Positions 42,435 to 55,600 of a stretch of 64,000 nucleotides of DNA are shown here, one piece after another. The stretch is from assembly GCA_022606425.2 (NCBI GenBank), contig JAHDVF020001368.1, forward strand, positions 186,001 through 250,000, given 5' to 3'. The position numbers and the translations under genes are program-made. Source of the DNA: Lepidostoma basale. Taxonomy: Eukaryota > Arthropoda > Insecta > Trichoptera > Lepidostomatidae. Under the pieces are notes generated by a model, which had not been told where the DNA came from, searched no databases, and saw only the letters and a list, made by a program, of their open reading frames with translations. The stretch's first letter is position 1, and each line of letters opens with the position of its first letter.

Positions 42435-42917
42435 CTCGTATACACTAACTAACTAACTAACTTACCATCACGCCGTCTCCCCGGAGGGGTAGGCAGAAAG
42501 AATGGAACGCCACACTGTTCTGTCCTGACATACGTCTCTCGCTTCCTCTACATTCATACATCTTGTCATGCACGCACGTCGATTTTTCCGACTCCTCACG
42601 TGACCGACATTCAATATTTGATTGATTTGATCGTGCCACGTTTTCCTCGGCCTTCCTCTATTTCTAGCTCCGTTCACGCCGTTTACATATACCTTCTTTA
42701 CCATTCTGTCTTCACTCATTCTTTCCATGTGTCCAAACCATCTTAATGACCCTTTCCTTATTTTGTTCATAACACTTTCATTCGCACCACATTCACTTCT
42801 TATACTTGCATTTGTCACTCTATCATAAACAGATTTGCCACACATTCGTCTTAGAGATCTCATTTCTACTGCATTTATTCTACTTTCATCCTTCTTTTGC
42901 CAGTTCCATGCAGTTCC
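42435..42917 (-). mobile_element. LINE-A, youngest-looking copy
   Basis: Open from AWNWQKKDESRINAVEMRSL to SILSAYPSGETA. Flanked by a 10-bp duplication 'aagagatgta' (42425-42434 and 42918-42927), with a 3' tail of (TTAG)n. Confidence 0.85.
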
Positions 42918-42927
42918 AAGAGATGTA

Positions 42928-43075
42928 TATGGTTTTGATTTTTCTAAAAAATTGCCGGCCTTCGTGATCCAGCCATATGAATACCTCCCGGTATTTAAAC
43001 CACTTATCACCTTCAACCAGCCTTCAATTATTGTAACATTTCTAATTGTTTTGCTGTTAAAGTAGTCCACTTCTA
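42928..43075 (-). other. orphan open frame of about 50 codons cut by LINE-A
   Basis: Minus strand reads VDYFNSKTIRNVTIIEGWLK and YSYGWITKAGNFLEKSKPYT. Without the LINE the frame would run on to LLEKC and stop, with an AATAAA 12 bp later. An acceptor-like 'ttgtattag' lies just upstream. No family recognised; it may be a lost terminal exon or part of another repeat. Confidence 0.35.
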
Positions 43076-43489
43076 ATACAAAGCAATATTAATTCTAAAT
43101 AGTATTAGTGCATAGCTATAATGTAATGACCAATGAAACAAATTATCAATATGCATAGTCTGTCTTGGCTCTAGCCAATCGGCTGATTCTTACCTCTTAA
43201 TATAAAGCTGTTAAACAAGGAGAAGAATGTAAATTGTTTAATAAAATAATGGATTTTATTAATCAGTATATTTCTAAAAATCAGCAATAATAATGTATTA
43301 TTCCTAAATAAATAAATATTCTTTCGAATGGGTGTATTATTTCATACAATTTGTATTTTTTTTATACTATTCATTAATAATTTTGATATTAAAGTAAAAA
43401 AAAACATTTTAAATTCAAAATACCTGTAGAAGGTATACAATTGCTATACAAATTTTTATAATTATCAAACGAAATTACTTCATACAGCT

Positions 43490-43835
43490 TTTTAGCTATT
43501 GACTCTTATGACAAGTGACAGGTAGCTAATCTATCGACATTTTATTGTCACGTGAATTCTGCACCAGACCGAAGACAGTGTGACAATTACACTATCATCG
43601 CCGGGAAGCGAACCCGAACACTATGATGTGCCAGTCATAGGTCTTGCCACTCTGGCACGAGGATCGTCATTGTTGTATACAGTAATTGGGCTCAAATAAC
43701 TTGCTGTATACAAAGCAACAGAAAACTACAACATTAAAGGCCCAAGTGGCATCCCAAGAACCAGCAAAAATGTTGCACTTTGCTGCAAACGAATCGCTTG
43801 GATTGAAACTAGGGAAGAAGAATTATCGAAGGCAT
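43490..43835. mobile_element. SINE (-) next to an inverted SINE tail (+)
   Basis: 43490-43667 is a minus SINE; 43672-43835 is the second-type tail in plus orientation. Confidence 0.65.
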
Positions 43836-44334
43836 GCCAGGCATAAAGTCTCAAAAGTGCTGAAATATATTATCTGACAAATATTTCGTTTTTAAACTAA
43901 ACAATAGCAAAGTCTATCTGCTTTTATATTTATCCATAGATCAGTACGCAAAAATTATTAACAATTAATTTTATTAAATAATATTTGTATATTTTTAAAC
44001 AACATTTAACAATGACAAAACTGTTCATTTTATGCAAACAGCAAAGGTAATAATTTTATGTCAATCCTTTAATCACAATGAATAGATATCACTCTATTTC
44101 CAAATGCTAACTAAATAATTATAGTATAAATTGTTTCATATGACTAGTCAATAAATTGCATTCAAAAACAAAATAATTAATAATTACATTTCAATGGCTG
44201 TTAATTTAATTGTTAATTATATAATAATATTCTGCGTGTGTGTAATAAAATGTCAGAGATATTCAAAGACAAAATGATGAATGTGCGTGCGTGAACGCAC
44301 TATGAATAGAAAGTCCGTGGTTGACAAACTCATT

Positions 44335-44680
44335 AGCTCTCTTTCTTCTTTTAATAGATCTGAAGACCTGTGACACAGAATGATGAACCTCGGATGATGA
44401 GGACCAGCTGTCCCTCCATCTCTTAGGCGGTCTTCGAGGTGGTCAGTGTATAGAGGGAATTTCGTAAGCGGTTGTGTAAGTGAGTCTGTCACTATCCATT
44501 CTGGCTACATGGTCCCTCCAGTATCTATTACACCTAACGATAACCTCTATTTCGCAAATTTTTCTTATGTCTGCGTTACGAACACGATCTCAAAGAGTTT
44601 TTCCTGTAGATGTTCTTAACAGACCCTTGGTTCGTAAAGTGTTGGCCCACGTCTCTACAGCACATGCTACTTCATGATAG
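44335..44680 (-). mobile_element. LINE-E 3' fragment
   Basis: Minus strand 'ctaagagatggagggacagc' and GKTLRDRVRN encoding part near 44590. Confidence 0.6.
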
Positions 44681-45214
44681 GTCGCACACATGTCTTACGA
44701 ATTCTTAGCTTGCTGTTAATATGCATGTGCATGTTCTTCTAGACCAGATTCTTCATTTGAAAGGGCTAAATGTCAGCAGTACAACCATAAAAAAAAATAG
44801 GGACATACATATTAACATGATTGCTCTCTTAAAGATAGGTTCAGTAAATAATATTTATACTTTATAGACATCTTACTTATTGATTAGTTTATACAACTTT
44901 ATTGTTAAAAGTCAAACTTTGTGATTTTTAATCTAATCCATGGCCTGACATTTCCTCCAAAAGTTTGGCAAAATCAGGTTTGCTTGTTATTAATAATAAT
45001 TTTAGGCAAGATTTCAGGTTCTCGTCAATAAGGCTGTTTGAATATTGTATTCGAATGCTATTAAATAAGCACATATATTTTGACATTAACCCCTTATAAA
45101 AACACAAAATTCAATTGATTCCATGAGCCATTTTTACACACATTTATAAAATAAAGATATCATTATCCACATTTCCTATAAGCAGTCTCAGAATAAAATG
45201 TTTTATATTAAATA

Positions 45215-45945
45215 TCGGCAACTGATCAGATGGGTCCTAATATTCAAATATCAGTAGATGAGATGGATCCTAATATTTATATATTAGTTCCTGACTCCGC
45301 CAGAGAATGATCAAATGCTATGTGTGGTCTGTTTTATTGTACGGATGTGAAACATGGACCTTGCAAGTTAACTCAATCAACAGATTGGAAGCAATTGAAA
45401 TGTGGCTCCATCGCCGAATGCTCAGAGTTCCCTGGACAGACACGGTTACCAATACCGAAATCCTGAGGCGAGCTAGAGTTGACAGGGAACTGTTTTCAAC
45501 TATCAAGGTTCGAAAGATCTCACAACCTTCTCCAGCTGATATTGGAGGGGAAAATTGAGGGACACCGAGGGCCCGGAAGGAGACAAATGTCCTGGCTGCG
45601 AAACGTGAGGGAGTGGACCGGCATCCGAAGTGTGGAGGAGCTGTTCCGAGCGGTGCAGGACAGGGACAGGTTCGCCGAGTCGATCGCCAACGTTGGGGGG
45701 GACCCGACAGGGCACTTGAAGAAGAAGAAGTTCCTCATCAGATGGGTCCTTATAATCAAATATTATGAGCCTTATCAGATGGGCCCTAATATTTATATAT
45801 CAGCTCATGATCAGATTTGTCCTAATATTTATATATCAGCACCTGATCAGATGGGTCTTAATATTCAAATATCAGTACCTGATGAGATGGGTCCTAATAT
45901 TTATATATTAGTTCCTGATCAGATGGGTCCTAATATTTAAATATT
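45215..45945 (+). repeat. 36-bp minisatellite, split by LINE-H
   Basis: Units 'tcagatgggtcctaatattt' plus 16 bp recur on both sides of the LINE. In frame they read as 12-residue repeats (PDQMGPNIYISA), a by-product of the 36-bp period. Confidence 0.8.
45296..45731 (+). mobile_element. LINE-H 3' fragment inserted in a minisatellite
   Basis: Encodes SVLLYGCETWTLQVNSINRL and, after a frameshift, KRGPGRRQMSWLRN-like GPGRRQMSWLRNVREWTG. It ends in (GAA)n. 'agttcct' flanks both ends. Confidence 0.75.
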
Positions 45946-46347
45946 CATTTTGTCATCGTGTAGCCACTAGAAGTACATACCTGCCTTTTTTTAATTTGCG
46001 TCCCATAACTATTAAAAGCATTAACCTATTTTTTTGAGACCTGGGATTCCGAAAATGGGCTATACTGCCTACTTATAGATGATTTAAGTCGCTAAAGGCA
46101 TGATCAAAATATTGTAAAAAAATTACTATTATCATTTGCTTTGGAAAACCTAGTTGTATCAGGCAGTGTAGTTATAATTATTTCATTAATTGAAAAAAAT
46201 CGACGAAAAAAAGTGAACAATTAAAGACTTCAACATCACAAAGGTGGCAATGGGTCTTAAAGGTTTAGGAATCTATCGTTTAGACCCGTGAAAATTAACG
46301 TTAATAATACTATTGTATCAATTTGAATAAAGCTAAGCATGACCTTG

Positions 46348-46353
46348 TTTATT
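46348..46353 (-). terminator. candidate poly(A) signal of PRR15-like gene
   Basis: AATAAA on the minus strand about 14 nt after the stop codon. The very short 3' UTR this implies is possible but unproven. Confidence 0.4.
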
Positions 46354-46366
46354 TCACAAACAAAAA

Positions 46367-46687
46367 TTAAAATGAAGTTTCTTTTAAAACAATATTAAAT
46401 ACATTTTCAATCTCTATATCTAGATCAGTTTTCTCATTATGGTTTGTTTCTTCTTCGCTATAACTATTGTCTTTTCGTTTCCTTTGCTTTTCACTTGAGT
46501 CCAAGTGATTCACATGATTGCCGATATCTCCTCTTTCGCTCAGAACTTTGTTAAGAGATCCTTGCGACTGATGGAGGTTTATATCGCCCGTGGAATTGTT
46601 GGTGCCATTCGCCATTGAATCCTTCAGGGTGTTGTGGTAGGATTTGCCATGGACGTGGTATTCAATGCTCGTTTTCTCCACTTTCAC
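46367..46687 (-). CDS. PRR15-like gene exon 2 (aa 74-179)
   Basis: A 107-codon open frame after acceptor tgtttcag|GTGAAAG. The composition (many charged and polar residues, no transposon match) looks like a host exon. An AATAAA on the minus strand lies at 46348-46353, just beyond the stop. Confidence 0.7.
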   Translation of the reverse strand: MKVEKTSIEYHVHGKSYHNTLKDSMANGTNNSTGDINLHQSQGSLNKVLSERGDIGNHVNHLDSSEKQRKRKDNSYSEEETNHNEKTDLDIEIENVFNIVLKETSF

Positions 46688-49600
46688 CTGAAACAAAAAA
46701 TAATAAATTTAAATATTTACACAACTAACCATCATAATGTTTCCCCGGAAGAGTTGGCTCTGTGATATGGAGTCCTCACGAGGCGAGATATTCCGTTATG
46801 CTGGAGAGGGTTCAGAAAAAATTTCTGAGAGAGAATTTGTACATGAGGGAGTATCGTAGCTATACGTGGCTCTATCCCACAGCATTTATTTTGGGAATGC
46901 TTGGGGCCAACTCTCTGCAGCTTGAAGAAATGAACATCTCATAATCTATTTCTTTAGATTACTCAGGGGATATTTCAAGAACTCGGCCGTGCTGGAGGGT
47001 ATTCGGCTTTTTGTCCCTGATAGATATCTCTGACAGCGACAGCATAGATTGTTTTACCTACCGGCCGCCAGAACCAACCTGCCTCTGGTGACACCGGTGG
47101 GAAGAGCAATTAATCTGCTGAACGCGGTCTCCTCGGAGATCGACTTCTTTCATTTTAGTGAAAGTACGTTCAGAAGGCAAATACTCTTAATTCTGGAGAG
47201 TATCCTGTCTTCCTAATGTTGAACCATCTCTCATGCGTTTCTGGCAGAATACTATTTGTAATGTCTGTGTATGAAATAAACTGATTTGATTTGATTTGAT
47301 AAGGGATTGAACGTCCTGACATACCTCTCGCTCTACATTCATAGATTGTAACAAGCATGCTCTCCATCTTTTCCAGTTTTGAATGAGGCCTCCTTTTAGT
47401 AATTGATTAATTTGGTCAAACCACGTTTTCCTCGGCCGGTTTCGGCTTCTTTTTCCATTCATACTGCTTGTTTACAATGTTTTAACCATTCTTATCTTGT
47501 CAATCCATCTACGTGATTCTCTTTTAATTACTTGGGATGAAATTATCTGCTTTACATTTCTTCCTTATTTTGTCATTTATTAATCTATCTCACATAATTT
47601 TCCTGCACATTCTTCTTAGTTATCTCACTTCAATACATAGCGGATTTGCTACAACTGTAAAAAGCATTTTGATGATATTAATGTTTTCCACCTGAACGAA
47701 CGTAATTTAAAAATACATACAATATATTGGAGCAAATTTTCGGCATAGGTAAAACCATTTCAACAATTAAATATTTTGTTTGTATTAGTTTAACTTAAAT
47801 TTCAATTTAATTTCATACTGTCGTCTGTTAATTATTTTATTCATTAATATTTGTGGTAGCATGTAATTGGCCTTACTCTACTGTTTTTATGTGGTTTTTT
47901 TTTATATATACCTACACATTTTTAAATCGCTATATCTAGATCATATAGATACCCATAATAAATAAAGAATTAAATCTTCACATTATACATTAATAATACA
48001 TGGATGGATCAGAGAAGTTATGGATAGGGGGCATTGGCGTGCTTTGAGAGAGAGGCTAACATTCAGCAGTGTAAGACAAACAGGTAATAAGTCAAGTCAA
48101 ATCAAGATATCTAATGAATAATTATTTATCTTTTTTATGCACTTACAATAGACCGATTGCTTTACATTCATGGCTTAATGTTTTCGTGTTATCTGCACAC
48201 ATGTTTAGTATATTTCTTGAAATAAACAAATTAAGAAATGCCTTGAGATCTAAGATAATATTTTTTTATTAATCGGGAATGATTTAGATAGCACATTCAT
48301 TATCGAAGGAAACAAATTATGTTTACCTGAGTTGTAAATAATTACCGGTGGCTTGAAACGTTATTATCGTTGTACTCGTATTGTTTATCAATATTATTAT
48401 AAAGTTGTGATTCAATCGCCATTTTGTGTTACGTGTGTTCAAAATATAGCAATTAGTTCTACGTGATAATATGTATTTTCTCTGCCATTTCATTTGCCTC
48501 ACCGCAGGCCCATTTTGAAATAGAATTCTGAACTGCTTCAATTCCGCTTTTACATACGTTCGTATATAACCCTGTAGAGTCATGTACGGAGGTTGTAGAA
48601 GAAGGTTAAAGTCTCTTCGTGGAATCCAATCAATAACTTTATCTTGTACTAACTACTTTGACATTGATATAATTATGATAATATATAACGTGATCATATA
48701 ATGCTTAATCTAGTAAAACATTCTGATTAGGATAGTGTAGAATTTTGAACGCAACTGTCAACAATACATATAAATACAGCAGTATTGAATCAAGAAGAAA
48801 TTACATGTTGATTATCTTAGGATTTATAATACTCAGTAACACCATTGATACCTCTTTAAGTACATTGAGAGAAGGGTGTTACAGAAAATCCTGGGGCCCT
48901 TGAACAATGATGAAACCTGGAGAATGAGGTACAATAGAACCATCCAAGTTCTTTACACATGCTAGACTGGGTAGGCTGAGATGGCTGGACATGTTATTAT
49001 TATCATTATTTTGTTGAATCGCTCTTTACATCATGACAGCATGAACCAAATCGATGTAAAGGGTATTATATATATCATAGTGATTCTCGTAACATGTAAT
49101 AGGTAGCTAATCTATCGCCATTTTATTGCCACGTAAATTCTACACCAGACCAAAGACAGTGCGACAATCACACTGCCCTCGCCGGGAATCGAACCCGGAA
49201 CCTTCGGGGTGGCAGTTAATGCACTTAGCACTCGGCTACAAAGGTCGTCATGTGGGGAGAATGCCGTTGTCTCGGGCACCAAACAGAATCCTTGAGTTGT
49301 ATCTGGGTGGAAGGAGAAGGGTCTAGACTCTGAAGGTGAGGAATGACTGCAAAACTACCGCAAATGAGAGACTGAAAGGCTGCAGTAGGTGGCGACGAGG
49401 ACTGATGGAGACCAAGGCCCAATATGAGCTATAGAGCTATAAAAAAAATAAACTATGGCTTCAATATCCCAAAGAGATATTATTGCGCTTTGAGACATTG
49501 TATACAGAGTGTACCTATATAAAATCCTGGTCCAACATTAGATACAAGGTATGGGTATCAGTCAATGTGAACATTTTCAAAATACTTGCATGTCATTCAT

Positions 49601-52600
49601 AAACCAAATAGGCTCGTATTCTTCTTCTTCTTCTTCAAGTGCCCTGTCGGGTCTCCCCAACGTTGGCGATCACCTCGGCGATCCTGTCCCTGTCCTGCGC
49701 CGCTCGGAACAGCTCCTCCACACTTCGGATGCCGGTCCACTCCCTCACGTTTCGCAGCCAGGACATTTGTCTCCTTCCGGGCCCTCGGCGTCCCTCAATA
49801 TTCCCCTCCAATATCATTTGGAGAAGGTGGTACTTTTCCCCACGCAGTAGGCTCGTACTTGTATAATAATTCGCAATTTGCTAATTGCTTATATTCTATT
49901 TAAAGTTATTGGGCTGAAGAAATCATTAGGACGAACATTCAGATATGAAGAAATATCGATGAATAAATTTTCCCATTTTAATATTCACATCGTTTCGAGC
50001 GCTTGAAATCATTTTTAAAACATAAATTTTCCAATAAAAATAACATTACTTTTTAGACGTGCTTTTACAAGGTGTCCAGCGACAGATTTCCGATTTTGTA
50101 AATAAATTAATTAAAATTTAAAAAAAACACGTACATATGTAGATATGTGTACGTTTAATGTAAAGAAGTACTCCTTATTCAATATTTTAAATGACGATGT
50201 GTTCATGTGTTCAAAAACATTTAATAAATAATTATTTAGGTTTGTACAAGGCAAACATATTACTCGGTAAATGAAAAAACAAACATAAATATCTACTATC
50301 GTCTAATTAATACGAATGAAAACATCTGTTTTCTAGGAATTTTATTACAGTTTGTGGGAATGACATATAACGCCTTTCTAAGGCATCATCAAATTTTATG
50401 AAATGTCATTATAATGCATTAGAAAGCCAAAACATGTCATTCCCATATACTATCATATTTTTTTTAGAAAACAGACGTTTGCATTTCTATTAATTATTTA
50501 ATATGGAGTTTTACATCATTATTCAAGCCTCCAGTATATCTTAGCCTCCAGTATTCTTCGCCTCCAACTCCTCCTGTCCTCCGCTTCGACCCTCCAATCT
50601 GACACTCTTAACAATCTTGTTCCATCTCTCCCAACTTCATCCTCCCATCGCAGCCTTGGTCGTCCAATTGGTCTTCTACCACCTGGGTGCCACTCCAGCA
50701 ATCTTTTTGGGGTTCGCGATGACGGCATCCTCTGCACGTGACCGGCCCATCTCAGTCTATTCAGTCTGACCTGTGTGGAGAGACTGGGAGCTTTGTAAAT
50801 ATTGTACAGCTCGTCATTATGCCGCACTCTCCAGCCTTCACCGTCATTCACAGGCCCCAGAATTCTGCGCAGCACCCTTCTCTCAAAAGTATCCAGTCGC
50901 TCTGCAGATTTCGCTGTCATCCACGCCTCACACCCATAGGTCACTACTGTTCGGATGATTGTTTTATACAGGGTGATTTTGGTTTTCCAGTGTACGTTTC
51001 TTGATTTGAGCGCTGGTAGTAGAGAGAAGAATGTTTTGTTACCAATTGTGATTCTTCTTTCGATTTCCTTGTGATCTTCGTTTTCTTTTGTTATAGACGA
51101 ACCCAGGTAAGTGAAGTCCTCCACCATCTTAAAGTTGTATCTGTCCTTGAATCTGATGGTTCGCCTTGAGTTATGGGTTGCATTCCTGGTTTGTTTCATT
51201 ATTTGTGTCTTTTCTTCGTTTATCTCTAAACCCACCTCCTTGGCTGCTGTCTCTAAAGGCTCAAATACTTCGTGTATGGCTGCTAGGGATCTTCCTACAA
51301 TGTTAAGGTCGTCTGCATATCCTATGATCTGGCTGCTATGAAAGTATGTGTTGGGATTCGTGTTAAGGTGGTAAGTTTTCCTTATGGCATATTCCAAACT
51401 CAGGTTAAAAAGTGTTGGGGCTAAACCATCACCTTGTTTGAGGCCCTGTGATACCATGAATTCATCTGTGAGCTCTCCTCCTATCTTGACTCTACATTTT
51501 GTATTATCCATGGTTGCTTTTACCGTCGTTTATTAATTGTCGTTTATTAAGTAATTAAAATATTACTGTACCGATTTTTAAAAAATATTAACTTACTTCT
51601 ATAAACTAATACTATTATAAACTATTTTCCGCTCGTATTAGAGATAGTTAAAAAAAAATCGAATGCAATTGATTTTATTTTTCAGCTATATTCGCCATAC
51701 TTTGTGTTGTAGATTGTATAAAATTAGTTTAAATAAAAAAAAGAAACAGAGGACAGCTGAGGTAAACATGGCAAGATCAAATTTATTATCTAATATTTAA
51801 AGGCGGCCATCTGAATGTAGATAAAGCTTGAGAGGTAGGAGTATGTTAGGATAGAACAGTAGCGATCCACCCTCTCTGGCTAACGATTACGATAACCGAA
51901 ACGGCGTGATGGTTAGTAATCAGTTAGTCAATGAATCTCATAAATTTAAGTGATTTTTAAGTTTCTTCTGTGTTCGCTATACCATGTTTCGCACAACCCG
52001 GTCCTTCCTCAGTGATATTTTATATAAAGATATTCAAAATATTATGAAATTGTTCACAAATTTTATGACAGATGTTAAATAAACTTTGGGGGTTTGTGGT
52101 GAGCAGTAGAAAGACGGTGGAGGTTTCAGCGTTTATTGCGGATCACAAGTAATTACACGTAAACAGTATGATGTACTCGTGATGAAGCGTGGCTGGATGT
52201 CGATAGGAGCGGGGCGGAGTCCGGGTGGTGAACCGAAGAGGATGATGGCTCGCTGGGCGGTAGCGTCGGTTGGCTGGAGCGAAGAGTCGTCGAAGGTTTC
52301 GTGACGTAGCCGTGTAGACAGTTGTGTACTCGGGAAGAAGGTCGGAGGTTCCTCGTACGTAGACTTGGTAGCGTAGACTCGTGTCGTTTGGAAATCGCGA
52401 TACTGGCTTACGTAGCTTCGTAGCTCGGCGCCGGAGGGAGTCCAATATCCCTCGTGGCGTAGGCTTATTAACGTAGACTCGTGTCTGTTAGAAGTCGTAA
52501 GAATCACTGACGTCTTGGGTGTTCGGAAGTAGGTACCGCTTTTATATTCTTTGCTTTCATCATCACACGGATGCTCTGCTCTAGTGACCTAGTGACCAAA

Positions 52601-55600
52601 CCTGAATAAATCTGGGCTCTCGAGTCATCAGATTTGATAAGTAGGTCCTGAGTCGGCGTTTTTCGGTTTATTTGTGTCATATATTTCATCATGAAATATG
52701 TTTATCTGGGTTATGCATTTAACCCCGACAAAACAAACATGTTTCTAATGAGCACTGTCCTTCATGTTATTTAAACCATCATAAGAAAACTTCGTTATCT
52801 GTCTCTCTGTTAGTTAGTTCAATAAAAATCATTTACAAATTAATTTTTTTGGATTGTTTAAAAAATCATATCGTATATAAGAAAATGTGCTAGAATTCTA
52901 TTTTTATGAATTTAAATGTTAATAACTCAGCGACCAGCCGCCAAAGATTTTATTTAGATATTTTTCAAATCAGTGTTTCGCCATTACTGATAATTTCCAG
53001 ACAACGATAGCATCGCTATTGCTTCACAGCCATATTTCCTGCTAGTGCACGATCCATTAAACTTTATCTAACACATAATCCTCTAATCTCGGTTCAGCGT
53101 GCGGGACCCGGTATCTCTCTCTATTTAATAATTAAAATGTTTTGATTTTTACAACCTCTGCAACGGCCATCAATCATGGATAAATATCTGTTTGGGAAAT
53201 TATGCTAACTATACTGAATTGAATGGCTACTTCAATTCAGTTTACAGAAGATATTTGTATAGTTGAAAATAAACACCCGGACCACAATGCATGTAAATAA
53301 CGTCATGTTGATGAACTTAATGAGATAATATTGTGAAACTCCATAAAGATATTTTTTTAATGAATTAAAATACTGTTTTTTCAACTTTTGAGTTTATTCT
53401 TCTCGACACACTTCTCGAAGACGTTACAACTTCATCATCGGAAAATCCATTTTTAGCTCAAAAAAAATCGAGTGTATGTCATTTTCCGAGTGATGAAGGC
53501 ACAACATATTTTCGAACACGCCAAAAAAATAAAATTCAAAGTGGAAAAGTGTTTTAATTCATTGTCTGTCAAAAAAATTATTTATGTAATATTTTACTAT
53601 ACGTTAGATTGATGAGACATTTGCTTTATAATATTTGATTAATGAATGAAGCTTCCGTAAAAATAATGGGGAAATCAAATTATTTATTAATTTAAAAGAA
53701 TTCCTGATTCCCAATGTAATTTTCGTTAATCTCTCTTCTTCTTTTCTCTGGCTCTACAGACCTCGGCCGCCTCCAAAAAGTTTCTCCAACCGACCCTACC
53801 CTGAACTCTCTACTTCCACTCCTCAGGACTAGCTCCCAACTAATGCAGGTCTTTCAGAACACCGTCAAGCCAACGGAGCCGCGATCTTCCCACGCTGCGT
53901 CTTCCCTCCGGTCTTGTAAATGTCAACTGTGCGGGTGTTGAAAGCTCCTCCATTCGCACCAGATGTCCAGCCCATCTAACCCGTTGGAGTTTTATAAATT
54001 TGACGACGTCCAATTGGTTGTATAGTTCGTATAGCTCAGAGTTATGCCGGCGTCGCCGTTTATTATTCTCGCAGATTGGACAAAAAAATATCCTTAGGAT
54101 TTTGCGCTCAAACACCTGTAACTTCTGGGAATCCACAACACTCAGCGTCCAGGTCTCCGCTCCATATATCAAGACTAGCCTTATAAGTGTTTTAGATGTG
54201 CGAAGTTTTGCTTTCTTCGATAAATGGATAGATTTTAGATCTTTTTGGAGCTCGAAGTAGCATCTGTTGGCTAAGATAATGCGCTTTTTTGTGTCGTCAC
54301 TTGTTCAGTAATCACAAATGATTATTGACCCTAAATACACAATTTAATTGACTCTTTCAATGGTCTGATTGTCGTCAATGCGCAGATCTGGTTCAGGTTC
54401 CAGATTTATTGTTATGGACAAATACTTTGTTTTTGCATATTGACTTTTAATCCCATTCGTTCTGCCGCTCGCTGTAGAGCCAATAAAGCGTCCTTAGTGG
54501 TATTTTTAGATCATCAGCATATGCCGTCCATGGTCACCCCCGACCCGAATAGTCAGGTCGAAATGCCGGACCCAACCGACGTCTTCCAAGAAACCCTCCT
54601 CTCACCATCCAACAACATCTAACCTCAAGATCCAAGAAAGAAATTTCTGAAATGCGAGGGAAGAATAGCTATCTGTCTAGAACTCCCGAGATATCCAAAG
54701 TAAAAACCTGTTGTGTCAAAACTACAAAGCAATCGATGTTTAACTTTCGGAGATTTAAAATTTGGAACACGAACATTTACATAGATAGATAAAAAATTCG
54801 CGTGTATTCGAATGCAACGTGGTGTAAAAATTTCAATGCAATCATTTTTTTCTAAACGAAGAAGACTATATAAAAACACGCGCGTATTCGAATGCAACGT
54901 TGCGTCAAAATTTCATAATGTCGGTATAATAACTTTCAGAGATCTTAGGTTAGACTGGCTTTTGCGCTTTCTTACATTGACTATAGACGACCCTTGGGGG
55001 TTACTACAATTCTATAAAATCAAATCCCGAAGTAAATTTTCTATTTCGTGGCCTACCCTTGTAAGTTTCGTTCTACGTTATGTCATATATGTATTATAGA
55101 ACGAAACTGCAAACTTACTTCTTTTTTTTAGTATTAGGTGTATATTTTACTAACCATTCAAATGTTATTTCTGCATTATCTAAGTCCGTGTTGCAAGCAC
55201 AGTGAGTTGAGTAATTCAATTGAGTTTACAATACAAAGATGATAAACAAATAAATTTGAAGACTTTCACAAATACGATAGCTAACATATCTAATCTAAAA
55301 TCAGTACCCGACGTGATAGCCGACAGTTACAGTGTGACCGACAGAGATATCTATTTGTTGAAACCACAATTCATTATTTGAAAATCATGTGCATTATTCA
55401 AATTATAAGAATACTAACATTCTGACACCTATAAGTAGGCAAACTTCGTAACACTAACTAAACATGATTTGAATTTTCTTGGTATTTAGATAAGTTTTTT
55501 GTAAATAATAAAAATAAAAATAATAATTACTAACTGACTTACCATCCTGATGTTTCTCAAGAGGTGTAAGCAGAGAGAATGGACCGCCATACCGCTCTGA

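Noticed and set aside
45479..45940. 153-codon frame with 12-residue repeats
   Set aside because: It joins a LINE-H C-terminus to a 36-bp minisatellite; no independent gene is indicated.
52133..52507. 124-codon minus-strand frame in a GC-rich region
   Set aside because: It lies within LTR-like sequence with U3/R/U5 signals; the overlapping 100-codon frame has no family either.
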